Positions 60,156 through 64,000 of a stretch of DNA of 64,000 bases are shown here, one piece after another. The position numbers and the translations under genes are program-made. Below the pieces are notes generated by a model. That model was not told the origin of the DNA and ran no database searches. It worked only from the letters and a program-made list of their open reading frames with translations. The first letter of the stretch is position 1. Each line of letters starts with the position of its first letter. Origin of the DNA: Stutzerimonas nosocomialis (GTDB lineage Bacteria; Pseudomonadota; Gammaproteobacteria; Pseudomonadales; Pseudomonadaceae); assembly GCF_005876855.1 (NCBI RefSeq), contig NZ_QLAE01000022.1, positions 16,141-80,140 of the forward strand. The letters run 5' to 3'.

Positions 60156-60260
60156 TCATTTACGCTTGATCTCCCGCTCGGCGTAAGCCAGCCAGGCCAG
60201 CAGAACCATCACCACGAGGGTTCCGGCGGAAAACGCCAACGCATTCAGAATCAGGGGCAT
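60156..60260 (-). CDS. 34-residue single-pass membrane protein
   Basis: A short gene of 35 codons: MPLILNALAFSAGTLVVMVL, then LAWLAYAEREIKRK. A hydrophobic run of about 22 residues is followed by a charged, Lys/Arg-rich tail, which predicts one inner-membrane helix with a cytosolic C-terminus. The ribosome-binding site GAGGAG lies ten bases before the ATG at 60260. It is divergent from the WYL regulator gene, 118 bp away. I do not recognise a family; its function is unknown. Confidence 0.6.
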   Translation of the reverse strand: MPLILNALAFSAGTLVVMVLLAWLAYAEREIKRK

Positions 60261-60327
60261 AGGGGCCACTCCTCAAGAGTCTCTCGGCTTGATCGGTAGC
60301 TCGAATATATGTAGCTTCAGGCGACAC

Positions 60328-60342
60328 GTCGACTCACTCGAC
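60328..60342. promoter_or_regulatory. dyad GTCGA-N5-TCGAC before the WYL regulator gene
   Basis: This 15-bp perfect inverted repeat lies 36 bp before the WYL regulator start and 67 bp before the divergent small-protein start. It is a candidate autoregulatory site. Confidence 0.4.
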
Positions 60343-60378
60343 ATTGGCATATCAAGTTTTCAGGCAGGTTCCGGCGCA

Positions 60379-61251
60379 ATGAAAAGAAAGCAGTCCCTGA
60401 GTCAGATTCGCTGGGATCTCGCCCTGCGCTATCGCCTGATCGAGACCATCGCCTGGTGGGAAGGCCGGCTGACCACGGGCCACCTGATGCAGAGTTTCGG
60501 CATCAGCCGCCAGCAGGCGTCCAAGGACATCAACACCTACCTGAACGAGCATGCGCCGAAAAACCTTACATATGACCGCCACCTGAAGGGCTACAAGCCG
60601 GCCAAGGGCTTCCAGCCGCTGTTCATCGACGGCAGCGCCAGCGCCTATCTCCACCTGCTCGACCAGAACCGCGAACGCGCCCCCCATATCGAAGGGCTCG
60701 CGCTGGCCTACGCCCACACCGAACTGCTCAAGGTGCCCGACCGCAGCATCCGCCCCGAAGTCCTGCGCCCTATCCTCCAGGCCTGCCGGGAAGGCCGGCG
60801 CCTGGAGGCCGAGTACATCTCGCTGACCACCCCCGAGATCGAAATCCGCGTGATGGCCCCGCACGCGCTGGTCTATACCGGCATGCGCTGGCACGTGCGC
60901 GCCTACTGCGAGAAGCACCGCGACTACCGCGACTTCGTCCTCAGCCGCTTCCGTGGCGAACCGGACCTGATGGACGAAACCGAACACCCGCGCGACGACG
61001 ACACCGCCTGGAACACCCCGGTGACGGTGATCATCGAACCGGACGCGCGCCTGTCCGCCGAACAGAAGGCGATCATCGAAAGCGACTACGGCATGGAGGA
61101 CGGCCAGCTGCCGGTGCACACCCGGGGCGCGCTGGTGCAGTACGTCCTGCAGCGCTACCGGATCGACCCGAACACCGTCCAGGCCAACGCCATCGCGCAA
61201 CAGATCCAGGTGCAGAACCTGCAGGCGCTCAAAGGCTGGCTGTACTCATGA
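60379..61251 (+). CDS. WYL domain transcriptional regulator (BrxR/CapW-like)
   Basis: A 290-residue protein: N-terminal winged helix-turn-helix (about 15-65, LTTGHLMQSFGISRQQASKD) and a WYL domain (about 120-205) with the core WHVRAYCEKHRDYRDFVLSR, then a C-terminal WCX-like extension. The length and layout match BrxR/CapW-type regulators, some of which control phage-defence operons, but no such operon is next to it here. The neighbours are a small membrane protein (divergent) and sbcDC (downstream, 256 bp). Confidence 0.85.
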   Translation: MKRKQSLSQIRWDLALRYRLIETIAWWEGRLTTGHLMQSFGISRQQASKDINTYLNEHAPKNLTYDRHLKGYKPAKGFQPLFIDGSASAYLHLLDQNRERAPHIEGLALAYAHTELLKVPDRSIRPEVLRPILQACREGRRLEAEYISLTTPEIEIRVMAPHALVYTGMRWHVRAYCEKHRDYRDFVLSRFRGEPDLMDETEHPRDDDTAWNTPVTVIIEPDARLSAEQKAIIESDYGMEDGQLPVHTRGALVQYVLQRYRIDPNTVQANAIAQQIQVQNLQALKGWLYS

Positions 61252-61287
61252 AAGGCACAAAAAGCCTCCACAGGAGACCGCCACTCC

Positions 61288-61310
61288 GTGGGAGCGATCT
61301 TGACCGCGAA
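61288..61310. repeat. REP-like palindrome before sbcD
   Basis: GTGGGAGCGATC followed by TTGACCGCGAA is the clearest single copy of the REP-like family in the window, in the 256-bp gap between the WYL gene and sbcD. It differs from the copy at 26797 in only four of 23 positions. Confidence 0.7.
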
Positions 61311-61507
61311 TCGGCCGCACCACCCACCGCAGCCCCGCAGCAGCCCCAAGCACGCGCCACGCACCACAAGCACCCAGCGCTCGAACACCCGATGCCAGCG
61401 CAACCCCCTGCACGATCAAGACCATCGCCCCCACGAGTGGCTGCATCGTTTCCACGGCGACCGCTCAGAGGCGGCCGCCGTCCATCCCTTCAAGAAAGCC
61501 CATCGCC

Positions 61508-62743
61508 ATGCGCCTGATCCACACTTCCGACTGGCACCTCGGCCAGACCCTCCACGGCCAGGACCGCGACTACGAGCACGCGCAGTTCCTCGCCTGGCTG
61601 CTCGAGCAGCTGGTGCAGCAGCGGCCCGACGCCCTGCTGATCGCCGGGGACATCTTCGACACGATCAACCCGCCGCTCAAGGCCCAGGAGCGCCTCTACG
61701 ACTTCATCGTCCGTGCCCACGAGCAACTGCCGCAGCTGGACATCGTGATGATCGCCGGCAACCACGATTCCGGCGGGCGCATCGAACTGCCCGGGCCGCT
61801 GATGAAGCGCCTCAACGCCCACGCCATCGGCCGTATCAGCTGGGTCGCGGAAAACCAGCTCGACCACGGCCGGCTGCTGGTGCCGCTGCACGATGCCAAG
61901 GGTGACATCGCGGGATGGTGCCTGGCGCTGCCCTTCCTGCGCCCGGCGGAGGTCACGGGCGGCGAGGCCGGCGAGGACTACATGCTCGGCATCCGCCAGG
62001 TACACCAGCACCTGATCGCCGCGGCCGAAGCCCGGCGCCAGCCCGGCCAGGCGCTGATCGCCATGAGCCACGCGCACATGGCCGGCGGCGCGGTGTCCGA
62101 GGACTCGGAGCGCAACATCGTCATCGGCAACGCGGAAGCGCTGCCGGCGAGCCTGTTTCCCGAGCCCATCGCCTACGTCGCCCTCGGCCACCTGCACAAG
62201 CCGCAGAAGGTCGCCAGCCAGGAGCGCATCCGCTACAGCGGCTCGCCCCTGCCGCTGTCGTTCGGCGAGATCAACTACCCGCACCAGGTGCTGCTGGTCA
62301 GCTTCGAGGGCGACCGGCTCGCCAGCGTCGAGTCCCTGCCGGTGCCCCGTGCGGTGGAGATGATCCGCGTCGGCCGCGCGCCGCTGGCCGAGGTGATCGG
62401 CCAGCTCGAGGCCTTGCCGGCGGTGGGCCTGTTCGCCGAGAACCTGCCCTGGCTGGAAGTGCGCGTGCAGCTCGACGAGCCGCTGCCGGACCTGCGCCAA
62501 CGCATCGAAACGGCGCTCGCCGGCAAGGCCTGCCGGCTGGTGCGCATCGCCAGCGAATACCGGGGCGCGCGGGGCGAGGCCGAATCCGAGGTGCTGCTCG
62601 GCCTCGACCAGATCACCCCGCAGGAACTCTTCGCCCGCGCCTGGGAAGAACAGTTCGGCAACCCGCCCGACGAACAGGCGCTGGACGACTTCGCCAGCCT
62701 GCTGCAGCAGGTCGAGTTCGCCGGTGAAGGAGATGCCCGATGA
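61508..62743 (+). CDS. sbcD: exonuclease SbcCD, subunit D (Mre11-like)
   Basis: A 411-residue metallophosphoesterase nuclease. The five motifs with metal ligands are visible: SDWHLGQ, AGDIFDTIN, AGNHDSGG, MSHAHMAGG and ALGHLHKPQ. With SbcC it cuts hairpins and palindromic DNA and processes double-strand ends. The stop codon overlaps the sbcC start (ATGA), the usual arrangement. The family length is about 400-420. Confidence 0.96.
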   Translation: MRLIHTSDWHLGQTLHGQDRDYEHAQFLAWLLEQLVQQRPDALLIAGDIFDTINPPLKAQERLYDFIVRAHEQLPQLDIVMIAGNHDSGGRIELPGPLMKRLNAHAIGRISWVAENQLDHGRLLVPLHDAKGDIAGWCLALPFLRPAEVTGGEAGEDYMLGIRQVHQHLIAAAEARRQPGQALIAMSHAHMAGGAVSEDSERNIVIGNAEALPASLFPEPIAYVALGHLHKPQKVASQERIRYSGSPLPLSFGEINYPHQVLLVSFEGDRLASVESLPVPRAVEMIRVGRAPLAEVIGQLEALPAVGLFAENLPWLEVRVQLDEPLPDLRQRIETALAGKACRLVRIASEYRGARGEAESEVLLGLDQITPQELFARAWEEQFGNPPDEQALDDFASLLQQVEFAGEGDAR

Positions 62744-64000
62744 AGATCCTCGCCATTCGCCTGAAGAACCTCGCCTCGCTAGCGGGCGAGCAGGTCATCG
62801 ACTTCAGCGCCGAGCCCCTGGCCAGCGCCGGCCTGTTCGCCATCACCGGGCCCACCGGCGCCGGCAAGAGCACCATCCTCGATGCCCTGTGCCTGGCGCT
62901 GTTCGGCAGCACGCCCCGACTCGACGGCGCCTCGCTGCTGAGCAAGGTGCCCGACGGCAGCGACGAGATCGGCAGCGGCGACGAGCGCAACCTGCTGCGC
63001 CGCGGCTGCGGCAGTGGCTACGCGGAGGTCGATTTCGTCGGCGTCGACGGTCACCGCTACCGCGCCCGCTGGGAAGTCAAACGGGCCCGCGAGAAGGTCG
63101 ACGGACGCCTGCAGGCCAGCAACCAGAGCCTGCTGGACCTGGACAGCGAACAGCTGCTGGCCAGCGGCAAGAAACGCGAATTCAAGGAACTGCTCGAAGC
63201 CCGGCTCGGCTTGACCCTGCCCCAGTTCACCCGCGCCGTGCTGCTGGCCCAGAGCGAGTTTTCCGCCTTCCTCAAAGCCGACGACAACGATCGCGGCACC
63301 CTGCTGGAAAAGCTCACCGACACCGGCCTCTACAGCCGGCTCGGCCAGGCCGCCTTCGACGCGGCCAAGCGCGCCCGCGAAGCGCTCGCCACCCTGCAGC
63401 AGCAGGCCGGCGGCGTGCAGCCCCTGGACGCCGAGGCGCGCCAGGCGCTGGAGACGCAACACCAGGCGCAGCAGGCCGAACTCAAGGCCCTGCAGGCGCA
63501 GCTCGAGGCACTCAAGCAGCAGCGCCAGTGGCTCGTGGACCTCGCGCGTCTGCAGGGCGAACGCGACAAGGCGCGGCACCTGCTCGCCGAGGCCGAAGCC
63601 GAGCAGGAAGGCCTGGCCGACGCCCGGCGCATCCTCGGGCTGTTCGAACAGCTGGCACCGCAACGCCACCGTTTCCTTCGCGAGCGCGAGCTGGCCCCGC
63701 TGCTGGCGAAGGTCGACGAAACCCTCGCCCGCCACGGCCGCGAGCATGCCGCCGTGCAGGAACGGCTCGGGGAACTGGAACAGGCCTGCCAGACCTCGAC
63801 CGAAGCGCTGAAGGCCGCCGAACAGGCCATCAGGACCGCCGAGCCGGCGCTTTCCCGGGCGCGCAGCGAAGAGGAGCGCCTGAGCCATCTCGCCAACGAC
63901 CTGCGTGAAGCGCGGGTGCAGGCCGAACAGGCCGAGGCGGCGAGCAAGGCTGGCGAGACGACGCTGACCCAACTGCGCCAGCAGCAGGAACAGGCGGCCA
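62740..64000 (+). CDS. sbcC: exonuclease SbcCD, subunit C (Rad50-like), 3' end outside window
   Basis: The first 420 codons of SbcC are present. Walker A is GPTGAGKST (37-45) in the N-terminal ATPase lobe, the Q-loop region is VLLAQSEFSAFLKADDNDRG, and from about residue 215 the protein becomes a long coiled coil rich in Gln, Glu, Ala and Leu. The family is over 1100 residues, so most of the coiled coil, the zinc hook and the second ATPase lobe lie beyond the window. Translation is coupled to sbcD through ATGA. Confidence 0.95.
   Translation, partial: MKILAIRLKNLASLAGEQVIDFSAEPLASAGLFAITGPTGAGKSTILDALCLALFGSTPRLDGASLLSKVPDGSDEIGSGDERNLLRRGCGSGYAEVDFVGVDGHRYRARWEVKRAREKVDGRLQASNQSLLDLDSEQLLASGKKREFKELLEARLGLTLPQFTRAVLLAQSEFSAFLKADDNDRGTLLEKLTDTGLYSRLGQAAFDAAKRAREALATLQQQAGGVQPLDAEARQALETQHQAQQAELKALQAQLEALKQQRQWLVDLARLQGERDKARHLLAEAEAEQEGLADARRILGLFEQLAPQRHRFLRERELAPLLAKVDETLARHGREHAAVQERLGELEQACQTSTEALKAAEQAIRTAEPALSRARSEEERLSHLANDLREARVQAEQAEAASKAGETTLTQLRQQQEQAA

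Overview
The window is a GC-rich chromosomal segment from a gammaproteobacterium of the Pseudomonas group. The evidence is gene content and order: phhR-phhABC, liuRABCDE, an HbcR-type regulator with ketone-body genes, a bqs-like metal-sensing operon, sbcDC, a PctA-like chemoreceptor and REP-type palindromes. The species cannot be set from this sequence alone. I see no rRNA, tRNA, CRISPR array, insertion sequence or prophage, and both ends cut genes.

Layout. 1-10.4 kb: small accessory units (zinc-type quinone/alcohol dehydrogenase with divergent LysR regulator, SDR, MFS exporter and thioesterase beside a TetR regulator, a second LysR regulator, DoxX-pirin pair, KefB-type antiporter, 2-hydroxyacid dehydrogenase). 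10.5-15.5 kb: tricarballylate utilisation (tcuB, tcuA, a LysR regulator and a periplasmic Bug-family binding protein). 15.7-34.9 kb: aromatic amino acid use (phhR, phhABC, a thioredoxin-reductase-like enzyme, an amino-acid chemoreceptor, an NSS transporter, maiA, a FAH-family hydrolase, a homogentisate dioxygenase, hpd, a Leu/Phe dehydrogenase, an indolepyruvate:ferredoxin oxidoreductase and an Lrp regulator). 35.0-42.2 kb: the leucine/isovalerate operon liuRABCDE. 42.3-50.2 kb: ketone-body module (AtoE-type transporter, sigma-54 activator, GntP-family permease, 3-hydroxybutyrate dehydrogenase, acetoacetyl-CoA synthetase). 50.3-64 kb: nei, a pseudouridine synthase, a pyruvate-oxidase-like ThDP enzyme, a PepSY/two-component operon with a CusF-like protein, an aldo/keto reductase, an acetyltransferase, a 34-codon membrane protein, a WYL regulator and sbcDC.

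How it works together. Phenylalanine, tyrosine and leucine are ketogenic: the homogentisate and liu routes both end in acetoacetate, and the next module imports, interconverts and activates acetoacetate and 3-hydroxybutyrate. About 35 kb therefore reads as one catabolic district, with a chemoreceptor and a transporter at its front.

The most informative non-coding signals are regulatory: three GTCTC-N6-GAGAC sites plus a -24/-12 promoter before the GntP permease, two helically phased PhhR-box-like sites before phhA, a 20/23-identical element before both tcuA and the binding-protein gene, perfect palindromes at the lrp and liuR promoters, and an OmpR-type direct repeat before the bqs-like operon. 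About ten copies of a small hairpin ending in TCCACCCTACG are scattered through the catabolic region, some inside operons.
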